From: Natribaculum breve
GTDB taxonomy: Archaea; Halobacteriota; Halobacteria; Halobacteriales; Natrialbaceae
DNA: 64,000 bases
Direction: 5' to 3'
Assembly (NCBI RefSeq): GCF_023008585.1
Contig: NZ_CP095390.1
Span: 1,426,001 to 1,490,000, forward strand
Under the pieces are notes generated by a model that worked only from the letters and a program-made list of their open reading frames with translations, made no database searches and was not told where the DNA came from. The position numbers and the translations under genes are program-made. Positions 35,648-43,911 of this stretch are shown piece by piece; the stretch's first letter is position 1, and each line of letters opens with the position of its first letter.

Positions 35648-35667
35648 ACCACTCAGTTTAGAGTGGT
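35648..35667 (-). terminator. Hairpin between aroB' and the RnfC-like gene
   Basis: ACCACTC and GAGTGGT form a perfect 7-bp stem around AGTTTA, 55 bp past the aroB' stop. It could end that transcript. The rest of the 255-bp gap holds the AT-rich promoter patch near 35515-35540. Confidence 0.4.
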
Positions 35668-35721
35668 TCGGGAAAGCATTGGTTGAGCGAAACTACGCCG
35701 GTTCGAGACGGATGCCGACGG

Positions 35722-36900
35722 TCACTTCTCGATGATGCTCTCTTCGACGGCCTCGCCGAAGTGACGGGCCGTGTCCTCGTAGTAGAGTTTGAGTTCGTCG
35801 CCGACCTCGACGTCCGTCACCGCCTTGCGTCCGTCGGGCGTGGCGACCTTGATCGTCTCGGCGTTTTGCAACAGCGTCTCGACGCGGTCGCCGTCGTCGG
35901 TCTCCAGGGCGAGTCGGAACATCGGCCGCTGCTCGATCTTCGCACGGCCGACGATCGCCTCGCGGGTGTGTCCCTCGAGGTCGACGACCTGGACCTCGTC
36001 GCCGCTTTGCAGTTCCGCGAGGTACTTCGTGCCGCCGTCGGGCGTACGGACGTAGGCGTGGACCGCGCCGGCGTTGACGCGGAACGGCCGCGAGGCGACG
36101 TACGGCGACTCGGCGGTCTCCGCGTGGACGAACACGAGACCGCGGGCCATCGAGCCGACGAGCATCCCCTCGTCGTGCTCGAGCATGCTCCCGGTGTCGA
36201 CACAGACTCGATCAGCGGAGCCGGCGCGTTCGATCTCGACGACCTCGCCCCACTGGAGGTCCAGCGTCTCGCGTTCGGCCTCGTCTCGCACCTCGACCGT
36301 CTTGCGGATCTCGTCGGGATCGTCCGAGTCGAGCAAGACGGCGTCGGCACCGAGTTCGAGCGTCTCGAAGGCGGTCTTGGCCTCCTCGGCGCTGGTGACG
36401 CCCGCGACGAGTTCGGTCTCCTCGCCGATGCGCGCGATCAGGTTCTCGAGGGGGATGATCGTCCAGTCCTCGCCGACGACGATGGTGTACTCGGCTTCCT
36501 CGGCGGCTGCCTCGGCGAACGTCTCGTACTCCTTGGCCAGGATGCGGACGTACGCGCCGGCGTCGATCTCGCCGTCACGTCGGAGCGTCGAGAGGTCCGC
36601 AGAGCCCGAGAAGTCGGAGGGCAGGTCGATCGTCGCGTCGCCCTCGCCGTCCTTGCCGACGACGAAGGCGTCCGGCTGTGGGCCGGTCTCGTCGCCTTCG
36701 GCGTCGTCGATCATCGTCACGTCGCCGTCGGTCCGGAACGCGGCGACGCCGATGTCGCCGAGTTCGCGAACGCGTTCGACGTCGCCTTCGTCGACCAGTA
36801 CCCAGTCGGCACCCGCCTCGAGCGCGGCGGTGATCCGCGCCCGGCGGTCGTCCCAGTCGCCGACTGCGTCGTCGGCTTTGACCCAGACTGCTCTCGTCAT
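35722..36900 (-). CDS. 3-dehydroquinate synthase II (archaeal AroB')
   Basis: This enzyme oxidatively deaminates and cyclises the AroA' product (ADH) to 3-dehydroquinate with NAD, replacing bacterial AroB. The 392-aa protein starts MTRAVWVKADDAVGDWDDRR and keeps family stretches such as DWTIIPLENLIARI, GSMARGLVFVHAETAES, YVASRPFRVNAGAVHAY and the C-terminal VGDELKLYYEDTARHFGEAV. I chose ATG at 36900; the extension to 37086 is basic and outside the family. The partner AroA' is 5.3 kb downstream on the same strand. Confidence 0.95.
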   Translation of the reverse strand: MTRAVWVKADDAVGDWDDRRARITAALEAGADWVLVDEGDVERVRELGDIGVAAFRTDGDVTMIDDAEGDETGPQPDAFVVGKDGEGDATIDLPSDFSGSADLSTLRRDGEIDAGAYVRILAKEYETFAEAAAEEAEYTIVVGEDWTIIPLENLIARIGEETELVAGVTSAEEAKTAFETLELGADAVLLDSDDPDEIRKTVEVRDEAERETLDLQWGEVVEIERAGSADRVCVDTGSMLEHDEGMLVGSMARGLVFVHAETAESPYVASRPFRVNAGAVHAYVRTPDGGTKYLAELQSGDEVQVVDLEGHTREAIVGRAKIEQRPMFRLALETDDGDRVETLLQNAETIKVATPDGRKAVTDVEVGDELKLYYEDTARHFGEAVEESIIEK

Positions 36901-37120
36901 ATCTCGACCGTCGAAGGGGACCGGCTTGAACGTGGCGAATCTGGCAGAAACGATGGCACCCGACCGGGGCGGATGGACGAGACGGCCGACAGGCACGACG
37001 TGACGATGCGGTCGGTCGAACCGTCGCAGCCGGTCAGATAGTACTGAATTTCTAGATAGTAACGAAGATATCGATACTTTCTCCAAAGTTGATAATATCC
37101 CGTCGGGCGACCGATACGAT

Positions 37121-37705
37121 ATGGGTCAGCGCCACCTCGAGATGACCGCAGAGCTGACGATCGACTGTGCCGCCCACCGACTCGAGGTGGATGCTGCGGC
37201 CGCAGTCGCGCGAGCAGCGTTCGATCACGCAGGCGAGATGGCAGCCCTCGAGTACGGACGATCGGCTGCCGTACTCGGTGCCATCCGGCTCGCCGCCCGT
37301 CGCACCGGCGTCGGCGAACCCGACCGCGAACGGATCGCGGCGGCGTTCGACGTCGATCCGGACCGGGTCGTCGACGCCGACGAGTTGCTGGCGACGTATC
37401 TGAGTCCGCCCGCCGACGCCGACGAGATCCGCTCGCTCCGGCGAACGCTCGTCGTGGCCCGGGAGGTCCTGGCCGCGATCGAGCGCGGCCGCGACGCTGG
37501 CCCCGAGCTTCCGGGCTCGCACCTCGCTGACGCCGCGCCCTTCCTGCTCGCCCGCGCGAGCAGCCACCTCGACTCCCGCACCGACTGCGAGTTCCCGGGG
37601 CTCGACGCGGCGGCACTTCGTGACCACATCGACCGACTCGAGGCCGACCTCGAGTTCTCTCGGCTGGGCACGGAACTCTACGCACTGGTGTACACCGAGA
37701 ACTGA
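37121..37705 (+). CDS. Hypothetical haloarchaeal protein with cyclin-like helical segment
   Basis: The family is not recognised. The 194-aa acidic protein is all-helical by composition. Its segment GRSAAVLGAIRLAARRTGVG followed by EPDRERIAAAFDVDPDRV recalls the TFIIB cyclin-repeat pattern (AIYLAxR...IAxxxxV), but there is no zinc ribbon. It may be a remote cyclin-fold regulator. It diverges from aroB' with a 220-bp spacer that includes an AT-rich stretch near 37042-37100. Confidence 0.7.
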   Translation: MGQRHLEMTAELTIDCAAHRLEVDAAAAVARAAFDHAGEMAALEYGRSAAVLGAIRLAARRTGVGEPDRERIAAAFDVDPDRVVDADELLATYLSPPADADEIRSLRRTLVVAREVLAAIERGRDAGPELPGSHLADAAPFLLARASSHLDSRTDCEFPGLDAAALRDHIDRLEADLEFSRLGTELYALVYTEN

Positions 37706-37804
37706 CATGCCGGACAACCCGGTTTCCACACCGATCGCACGCGAAATGCCCTCTCGGGCGACACGCTCGCGACGCGATCGGTGTGAGCAGTACGAGCGGG
37801 CCGC

Positions 37805-38674
37805 TCACCGGACGTAGTTGGCCTCGTCGCCGAGCTTGTGTCGGAACGCCCGGTAGGCGTTCTCGCCGCGCTCGGTCAACTCGACGACGCGTCGGCGGCC
37901 GACGGATTCGATCGTGACGTAACCGTCCTCGGCCAGCGGCTCGAGGACGTGGGTGTCGAGCACCCGAAACGCACCCTTGTCCTCGCCGGCGCGCTCGTCG
38001 GGCGCGCGCCGGTCGGCCATAAACGAGAGGTTCTCCTCTCGAGCGTACTCGATGAGGTCTTTCTTCTTGGGTGGGGTCGTCCGGTCGTCGTGGTACCCCT
38101 CCCACGCGTCGGGATCGGCGAGAAACTCCATGATCGCGACCTGATCGCGCGTCGGCGACTCGATCGGGTAGGTCGGGATGCCCTCGATTTCGTCGACCCC
38201 GAAGGAGCTTGGCTCGGTCGTCCCGTCGTGGGCGTACGTCGACGGGTCGACGTAGTAGGCGTGGGCGTCCGTCGAGACGTCCATGCACGCGATCGTCGCG
38301 CCGATCGCCGGGATCGTCCCCGCGCCGGAGACGTTGACGTACACCTGATCCTCGGCGTGTTTCGCGGCGATCGTCGTCACGTCTCCGAGGACCGCATAGA
38401 CGTCGGTCAGGTCACACTCCCAGGTCCGTACCTCGGGGACGACCGACTCGAGTTCCTCGTACAACGCCTCGTGATACTCCGCCGTCGCCGTCGCGTTCCG
38501 CTCGACGTGGCCGTCGCTGTGCTCCTCCCGTCGGTCGTCCGCCGTGTCCCCGTGGCTCGCGCCCTCGTCCTCGAGCAGGTAGACCAGATCCGCTCGCTGG
38601 TCGCGAATCGGCTCGAGAATCCGATCGAACTCGTAGCCAAGCGGGACGACGTGGACGCGCTTGACGACTTCCAT
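37805..38674 (-). CDS. CARF-like sensor with winged helix, HFX_2341 family regulator
   Basis: The 289-aa protein has an N-terminal Rossmann-like domain (KRVHVVPLGYEFDRILEPIR, then VYVNVSGAGTIPAIGATIAC) with the layout of CARF/DUF6293 domains, which bind cyclic oligonucleotides in CRISPR regulators. A winged helix follows (about 175-285; ESPTRDQVAIMEFLADPDAW, VLEPLAEDGYVTIESVGRRR). No cas gene or CRISPR array is in the window. It is divergent from a HAD hydrolase gene. The ligand and targets are unknown. Confidence 0.85.
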   Translation of the reverse strand: MEVVKRVHVVPLGYEFDRILEPIRDQRADLVYLLEDEGASHGDTADDRREEHSDGHVERNATATAEYHEALYEELESVVPEVRTWECDLTDVYAVLGDVTTIAAKHAEDQVYVNVSGAGTIPAIGATIACMDVSTDAHAYYVDPSTYAHDGTTEPSSFGVDEIEGIPTYPIESPTRDQVAIMEFLADPDAWEGYHDDRTTPPKKKDLIEYAREENLSFMADRRAPDERAGEDKGAFRVLDTHVLEPLAEDGYVTIESVGRRRVVELTERGENAYRAFRHKLGDEANYVR

Positions 38675-38799
38675 ACTCCGAGAGGCGTGTCAGGAAAAAT
38701 AACGGCTCCGGAATCGACGATGGAACTCGAGTCGACGTGGCGACTCGTTCACGGAGTCAGCGAAACGTTGAGAGTGTCCGCTCCCCTACAGCAGTACAG

Positions 38800-39471
38800 A
38801 TGGCTGCCTACGACGCGATCTATTTCGATCTCGACAGCACTCTCTGCGAGCCGATCCAGGGACGCTCGCAGCTGCTCGAGACGGCCTTCGAACGGGCGGG
38901 CGTCGACCAGTTCTGCACCGTCGCCGGCCTCCGGGCCGCGTCCAACGAGGTCACCGACGCCGAGACCGACCAGGTGTTCTTCGAACGAACGTTCGAGGAG
39001 GCGGCCGAGCGCGCCGACGCCGACCCCACCGTCGCACCCGACCTCGCGAGTGCGTACCTCGAGACGATCGACCCGGCCGCCGTCCGCTTTCGATCCGGTG
39101 CCGAAGCCGCCCTCGACCTCGCCGAGGAACGGGGACCGGTCGGTCTCATCACCAACGGCACCGAGGAGATGCAGTCACAGAAACTCGAGGCGCTCGGCAT
39201 CTCCGAGTTCTTCGACGTGACGGTCTTCGTCGACCCCAGAAACGGCGTTCCGCCCAAACCCCACTCGAAGCCGTTCGAGATGGCCCTCTCGGGGATCGGC
39301 GTCGAACCGTCCGGGACGATCCACGTCGGCGACAACGTCTACACCGACGTCGCCGGTGCGAACGCGATGGGGATGGACTCGGCGTGGATCAACCTCGGCC
39401 ACGAGACGGCTCCCGAGCACGAACCGACCCACGAACTGGCCTCGCTCGAGGAGTTCGAGACGATCGTGTAG
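38800..39471 (+). CDS. HAD superfamily hydrolase
   Basis: The 223-aa product has all four HAD motifs: DLDSTL near the start (nucleophile Asp in YFDLDSTLC), the Thr/Ser motif in GLITNGTEE, the Lys in PPKPHSKPFEMAL and the acidic GDNVYTDVAGANAMGM. The cap is a short helical C1 insert. It is probably a phosphatase for small phospho-metabolites such as phosphoglycolate or a sugar phosphate. The start at 38800 (MAAYDAIYFD) fits the family. It converges on the SprT gene with 5 bp between. Confidence 0.92.
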   Translation: MAAYDAIYFDLDSTLCEPIQGRSQLLETAFERAGVDQFCTVAGLRAASNEVTDAETDQVFFERTFEEAAERADADPTVAPDLASAYLETIDPAAVRFRSGAEAALDLAEERGPVGLITNGTEEMQSQKLEALGISEFFDVTVFVDPRNGVPPKPHSKPFEMALSGIGVEPSGTIHVGDNVYTDVAGANAMGMDSAWINLGHETAPEHEPTHELASLEEFETIV

Positions 39472-39476
39472 CGACG

Positions 39477-40019
39477 CTACCACCGGTCGCCGAGTGCCGC
39501 CTTCGTCCCGCCGTAGCCGCTCGCGGTCGTCCACGTCCGACCGCTGTCGACGTGTTCGACCTCGTAGCGGCCGCCACAGACGCCACACCGGTAGCGATCG
39601 GGTGCTCTGACGGGTTTCGACGCCCGGTGGCGCTCGGCCCGCCACTCGCAGTCGCCCTCGCGACAGCGAAGGACGTACCGCGGCGTCGCGAACGACTCGC
39701 AGTGGCGCGGCGCGTCGATCGCCGTCGCCTGTTCCCGAAATCGCGGTCCGTGACCCGACTCGCCGAAGCGCTGGAACTCCCAGGCGTGGACGAGTTCGTG
39801 TCGGACCACCGCCTCGAGCGTCTCCCGGTCGTAGCCCTCGCAGGCACGCCTCGCGAGGACGATGGTCGCAACCTCGCGGTCGGCGTCCCATCGGCAGGCA
39901 CCCGCCCGTCGGCGCGCCCGGGTCGAAAGCTCCCACTCGACGCGCTCGAGGTCGACGTCCAGGTCGACGGTCCGGGCGTGAGTCCGCGCTCGAAAGAGAT
40001 GTTCGTCGTCGCTCGCCAC
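39477..40019 (-). CDS. SprT-like zinc metalloprotease domain protein
   Basis: The protein of about 180 aa contains the metal-binding HELVH in EAVVRHELVHAWEFQRFG, followed by a downstream His (GHGPRF), as in SprT/Spartan proteases that cut DNA-protein crosslinks. Its C-terminal part has four cysteines in two pairs (CREGDC, CGVCGG), a zinc ribbon typical of SprT. No ATG is in a good place; GTG at 40019 (ASDDEHLFRARTHART follows) gives the usual length. Start uncertain by a few codons. Confidence 0.85.
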   Translation of the reverse strand: MASDDEHLFRARTHARTVDLDVDLERVEWELSTRARRRAGACRWDADREVATIVLARRACEGYDRETLEAVVRHELVHAWEFQRFGESGHGPRFREQATAIDAPRHCESFATPRYVLRCREGDCEWRAERHRASKPVRAPDRYRCGVCGGRYEVEHVDSGRTWTTASGYGGTKAALGDRW

Positions 40020-40113
40020 GCTCCCAGCGTCGAATCCGAGGCCGATAGTTCTTGAGGTCTCCCGGCACCACAAGCCCGAGGATACTTCGCCATCCCGCGA
40101 GGAGGGAAGAGCG

Positions 40114-41049
40114 ATGAGCGAACGCGTCCTCGATCCACGTCCCGTCGACCACGACGACCCCGTACGCCCGTCCGCGCTCGTCCTGCCGGCGGTCGCGTTC
40201 GACCCGCCACTCGACGAGCGCCAGCCCTGGCTCGAGCGGTACGATCCCGTCGACGCGCTCACGATACCGGGGCTCGAGCGACCGCTTTTCCTGTGTGAGG
40301 GCGGCGTCGCCGTCACGACGACCGGACTCGGCAAGAGCGACGCCGCGACGACGGTCGCCGCGCTCGCGGCCGCGCCGGGGGTCGACCTCGAGTCGGCGTA
40401 CGTCCTCTCGGCAGGCATCGCGGGATCGTCGCCCGCGACGGCGGCGCTCGGCTCCGTGTTCGTCGCCGACGCGATCCTCGACTGGGACCGGAAACACCGC
40501 TGGGATCGAGACGAGCGGACGGACGGCCCGCCGATCGACGTCCTCGCCTATCAGCCGGACGACGCCGTCACCCGGCTGAACGACGACCTCGTGGACGTCG
40601 CCGTCACGGCCGCAGACGAGGTCGACCTCGAGTCCGACGAGGCCGTCCGCGAGTACCAGCGTCGATACCCGGACGCAGGCGACGACCGTCCCACCGTCGG
40701 CGTCGGCACGACGGTCACGGGCGACGAGTTCTGGCACGGGTCGGGCGTCGCTCGCGAGGTCGAGTGGCTCTGTGACGCCTACGACGTCGGGCCGTACGCG
40801 ACGACCCAGATGGAAGACGCCGCGACGGCGACCGTCCTCGAGCGGTTCGACCTCCTCGAGCGGTACCTGAGCGTGCGAGCCGTCGCGAACTACGATCGGC
40901 CGGCACCCGACCAGTCGGTCGAAGAGAGCTTCGACGGGACGACCGAGAGCCTCGAACTGGCCGTCGAAAACGCCGCGCGCGCCGGTTCGGCGGTCGTCGA
41001 CGGCCTGCTGACGGCCGACCCGCTCGAGATCGGCCCCTCGAGCCGATAG
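40114..41049 (+). CDS. Purine nucleoside permease-like (NUP family) protein
   Basis: The 311-aa product matches the NUP family, which shares the nucleoside phosphorylase fold. Visible motifs are VRPSALVLPAVAFDPPLDER, VTTTGLGKSDAATTVAALAA, YVLSAGIAGSSPATAALGSV and a MEDAATATVLERF active-site-like segment. The founding family member was linked to nucleoside uptake in yeast, but with no membrane helix here a cytoplasmic nucleoside-binding or cleaving enzyme is equally likely. It is divergent from the SprT gene. Confidence 0.85.
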   Translation: MSERVLDPRPVDHDDPVRPSALVLPAVAFDPPLDERQPWLERYDPVDALTIPGLERPLFLCEGGVAVTTTGLGKSDAATTVAALAAAPGVDLESAYVLSAGIAGSSPATAALGSVFVADAILDWDRKHRWDRDERTDGPPIDVLAYQPDDAVTRLNDDLVDVAVTAADEVDLESDEAVREYQRRYPDAGDDRPTVGVGTTVTGDEFWHGSGVAREVEWLCDAYDVGPYATTQMEDAATATVLERFDLLERYLSVRAVANYDRPAPDQSVEESFDGTTESLELAVENAARAGSAVVDGLLTADPLEIGPSSR

Positions 41050-41186
41050 ACTCGCGGGACGCGGGCGTCGTGGGAGTCGCGGACGCGTCCACCGGCGGCG
41101 GTAGCGATTCGGTATCGAGTGCCGTTATTAATCGATTCCCGAGTAGATACTAAAGATAGCGTACGATCTGGCCTATAATAGCAGTT

Positions 41187-41197
41187 GAATTATTAAG
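41187..41197 (+). promoter_or_regulatory. TATA box of the CDF transporter gene
   Basis: GAATTATTAAG is centred about 30 nt before ATG 41223 in a locally AT-rich patch (41120-41200), which predicts a leaderless or nearly leaderless transcript. Confidence 0.6.
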
Positions 41198-41222
41198 TTG
41201 CGAGCGCCGAGTTCGAATCACG

Positions 41223-42161
41223 ATGAGCCCTCTCGAGTCGGCACACGCCCACGACGACCACGGTCACGGCCACGGGGGCGGACACGACGAATCGACGAGC
41301 AGTCGCAAACTCGCCGCGGTCTCGCTCATCAACGTCGCCGGCTTTCTCGTGGAACTCGCTGGCGGTCTCGCGTTCGGGTCGATCGCGCTCGTCAGCGACG
41401 CGTTCCACATGCTCTTCGACGCGCTGGCGTACGTGATGGCCTTCGCGGCCGCCCACGTCGCCGAACGCTACGGGAACGGCGACCGCTGGTCGTACGGCCT
41501 CCACCGCCTCGAGCCGTTCGCCGCGTTTCTCAACGGACTGTTGCTCTTGCCGATGGTCGGTTTCATCCTCTGGGAGTCCTACCAGCGGTTCCTGACGCCC
41601 GTCGCCATCGGGACCGGGCCCACGCTCGCCATCGCGACGGGCGGCCTGCTGGTCAACGTCGGGTCGGTTTACGTCCTCCACGGCGACGCGATGAGCCTCA
41701 ACGAGAGGGGCGCGTTCTACCACCTGCTGGGCGACGCCGGCGGCTCGGTCGCCGTCATCGTCTCCGTGCTCGTCGTGGAAGTGACCGGGCTCCGAATCGT
41801 CGATCCGCTCACCGCGGCGCTGATCGCCGTCGTCGTGACGTGGTCGGCGATCGAGGTTCTGCGCGGCAGTAGCGCGATCTTCTTCCTCGAGTCACCCGTC
41901 GAGAGCCACGAGATTCGGGCGCGTCTCCGCGAACTCGACGGCGTCGGCCGGATCGACGACTTCCACGCCTGGCAGATCTGCAGTCAGATCACGGTCGCGA
42001 CGGTCCACCTCGAGACGGACGTCGAGACGATGGCACGGGCAGCGAGGGTCGTCGACCGCGTCCACGACGAACTCGCGGACTACGGCGTCGATCACGCCAC
42101 CGTCGAACTCTCGCCCCGCTACGCCGATCGGGACGTACACCTCGACACGCACTGCCACTGA
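41223..42161 (+). CDS. Cation diffusion facilitator (zinc/cadmium exporter)
   Basis: The 312-aa protein has a His-rich N-terminus (HAHDDHGHGHGGGHDE) and six membrane helices. The CDF metal site appears as ALVSDAFHMLFDALAY in TM2 and HLLGDAGGSVAVI in TM5 (HxxxD type, zinc/cadmium-like). A C-terminal cytoplasmic ferredoxin-like domain follows (RIDDFHAWQICSQITVATVH). It exports divalent metals using the proton gradient. Single gene with its own TATA box. Confidence 0.95.
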   Translation: MSPLESAHAHDDHGHGHGGGHDESTSSRKLAAVSLINVAGFLVELAGGLAFGSIALVSDAFHMLFDALAYVMAFAAAHVAERYGNGDRWSYGLHRLEPFAAFLNGLLLLPMVGFILWESYQRFLTPVAIGTGPTLAIATGGLLVNVGSVYVLHGDAMSLNERGAFYHLLGDAGGSVAVIVSVLVVEVTGLRIVDPLTAALIAVVVTWSAIEVLRGSSAIFFLESPVESHEIRARLRELDGVGRIDDFHAWQICSQITVATVHLETDVETMARAARVVDRVHDELADYGVDHATVELSPRYADRDVHLDTHCH

Positions 42162-42221
42162 TCGGCGGTCGATCGAAGCGGCACAGAAGGGGTAGACGAA
42201 TTCGATTCTCCGAACTGGGGA

Positions 42222-43016
42222 TCAGGCCTGGAGTGCGAGTTCGGCCTCCTGGAGCGCCTCGTCGACCGAGAGGTCGTCGTGGACGACGCCCGAGACGGCG
42301 CGTGCGATGGCCTCCGGGTCCTCGTGCTGGAAGATCGATCGGCCCATCGAGACGCCCGCGCCGCCGGCGTCCATCACGCCGCGGACCATCTCGACGGTCT
42401 CGCGGTCGGTTCCCTTCGAGCCGCCGGCGATGACGACCGGCAGCCGGGTGGACTCGACGACGTGTTGGAAGCTCTCGGCGTCGCCGCTGTAGCCCGTCTT
42501 CACGATGTCAGCACCGGCTTCCTCGGCGAGTCGGACGGCGTGGCCGAGCGCCTCCGGATCGGAGCCGTCGACGCCGGGACCGCGGGCGTAGGCCATCGCG
42601 AGCACCGGAATGCCAAGCCGGTCGGCGTCCGCGGTGAGCCGCGTGAGGTCCTCCAGCTGTCTCGGTTCGTACGTCGAACCGACGTTGATGTGCAGGGAGA
42701 CGGCGTCGGCACCAGCGCGGACGGCCTCCTCGACGGTGCACGTCATCCGTTTGTCGTTCTCGTCCGGGCCGATCGTCGTCGAGGCGTTGGCGTGGACGAT
42801 GTACCCCTTCCCGTTCTTGTTGGGGTGGACGCGCGGTGCGATCCCCTTCTGCGTGAGCACGGCGTCTGCGCCGCCGCGCGTCACGCCGTCGATCGTCGAT
42901 TCGATGTCCTTGAGGCCCGTCACGGCACCCATCGTGATGCCGTGGTCCATCGGTACGATGACGTACTTTCCGTCTGTACCGATCCGTTCGAGTCGTGCGT
43001 CAGTTCCAGTAGTCAT
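42222..43016 (-). CDS. 2-amino-3,7-dideoxy-D-threo-hept-6-ulosonate synthase (archaeal AroA')
   Basis: AroA' transaldol-condenses DKFP with aspartate semialdehyde in the archaeal shikimate route. The 264-aa barrel protein has the class I aldolase pattern: VPMDHGITMGAVTGL, VLTQKGIAPRV, a DIVKTGYSGD Lys motif and VIAGGSKGTDRETVEMVRGV with GRSIFQHEDP near the end. ATG at 43016 is preceded by a TATA box inside the trpA tail, so it can be expressed separately from trpCBA. AroB', for the next step, is 5 kb away on the same strand. Confidence 0.95.
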   Translation of the reverse strand: MTTGTDARLERIGTDGKYVIVPMDHGITMGAVTGLKDIESTIDGVTRGGADAVLTQKGIAPRVHPNKNGKGYIVHANASTTIGPDENDKRMTCTVEEAVRAGADAVSLHINVGSTYEPRQLEDLTRLTADADRLGIPVLAMAYARGPGVDGSDPEALGHAVRLAEEAGADIVKTGYSGDAESFQHVVESTRLPVVIAGGSKGTDRETVEMVRGVMDAGGAGVSMGRSIFQHEDPEAIARAVSGVVHDDLSVDEALQEAELALQA

Positions 43017-43038
43017 TTGCGGGATACTAGCAAGCTTT

Positions 43039-43047
43039 CTATTAAGG
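43039..43047 (-). promoter_or_regulatory. TATA box of aroA' overlapping the trpA 3' end
   Basis: On the complement CCTTAATAG is centred about 27 nt before ATG 43016, as in leaderless promoters. It spans the trpA stop codon, so aroA' has a private promoter in addition to any read-through from trpCBA. Confidence 0.6.
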
Positions 43048-43911
43048 CTGTTCTGGTTCCGGTGCATTTGCCCCACGCTCGGCACCGCCTTTGAGTTCGC
43101 AGGCTTTGGCCTCGAGATCGGCCACGGGCGTCTCGCTCTCGGCGACGATATCGATCAGCGCGCTGCCGACGATGACCCCGTCGGCACCGGCCTCGACGAT
43201 CTCTCTTGCGTGTTCGCCCTCGCTGACACCGAAGCCGACCGCCTTCGGGACGTCGTACTCCTCGAGTCTCGCCAGACTGTCGTGGGTCGCAGACGAGACG
43301 TCGGCGCGCGCGCCGGTCGTCCCGAGGCGGGCCTGGACGTACGCGAATCCCGACGCCTGCGACATGATCCGATCCAGGCGCTCTCCGTTGGTCGTCGGCG
43401 CGACGATGAACACGAGGTCGAGGCCGCGTTCGTCGCAGGCCGCCCGCAGGGGGGCTGCCTCCTCGGCGGGCAGATCGGGGACGATGATCCCCGCCAGCCC
43501 GGTCTCGGCGGCGCGCTCGACGAAGGGTTCGGGATCGGGTCCGTTCTGCGGCTCCGTGGCGTCACGTTCCGCAGAACGTGGTTCCGCGCCCGAACCGTAC
43601 TGGAGGATCATGTTATAGTACGTCATCACCAGCAGCGGCGCCTCGACCTCGAGGTCGTCGACGAGTTCGAAGAAGCGCTCGGGCGTGGTGCCGGCCTCGA
43701 GCGCGCGGTTGATCGCCGCCTGGATCGTCGGCCCCTCGGCGATCGGTTCGGAGAACGGGAGGCCGAGTTCGATCAGGTCCGCCCCGCCGCGATCCAGGGC
43801 CTCGACGTACGCTTTCGTCTCCTCGAGTGAGGGGTCGCCCGCGGTGAGGTAGGTGATCAGCGCGGGGTGGTTCTCGCGGATGGCCCGCTCGATCTCGCTG
43901 TCGGTGTTCAC
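43042..43911 (-). CDS. trpA: Tryptophan synthase alpha chain
   Basis: TrpA splits indole-glycerol phosphate into indole and glyceraldehyde 3-phosphate. The 289-aa product keeps ITYLTAGDP, the catalytic Glu in [11 protein letters not shown], the phosphate-loop [10 protein letters not shown] and [12 protein letters not shown]. The second catalytic acid, Asp in most bacteria (ADGP), is Glu here (IAEGP). An unusual hydrophilic insertion at about residues 107-128 ([20 protein letters not shown]) separates YYNMILQY from the next helix and is encoded by an inverted repeat. The gene overlaps trpB by ATGA. Confidence 0.96.
   Translation of the reverse strand: MNTDSEIERAIRENHPALITYLTAGDPSLEETKAYVEALDRGGADLIELGLPFSEPIAEGPTIQAAINRALEAGTTPERFFELVDDLEVEAPLLVMTYYNMILQYGSGAEPRSAERDATEPQNGPDPEPFVERAAETGLAGIIVPDLPAEEAAPLRAACDERGLDLVFIVAPTTNGERLDRIMSQASGFAYVQARLGTTGARADVSSATHDSLARLEEYDVPKAVGFGVSEGEHAREIVEAGADGVIVGSALIDIVAESETPVADLEAKACELKGGAERGANAPEPEQP
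43542..43578. repeat. Inverted repeat inside the trpA insertion
   Basis: CGTTCTGCGG (43542-43551) and CCGCAGAACG (43569-43578) are perfect 10-bp inverted repeats around a 17-nt loop. They encode residues of the extra TrpA loop in frame. This looks like a small palindromic element inserted into a coding gene without breaking it. Confidence 0.6.

Noticed and set aside
35683..37041. Plus-strand frame antisense to aroB'
   Set aside because: Composition follows the reverse complement of the AroB' codons. No start signals or family motifs were seen.
37121..37705. Second TFB gene
   Set aside because: The cyclin-like pattern covers one repeat only and the zinc ribbon and B-reader are missing.
41205..41222. 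GTTCGAATC resembling a tRNA T-loop
   Set aside because: No matching acceptor, D or anticodon arms surround it, and it lies in the leader of the CDF gene.
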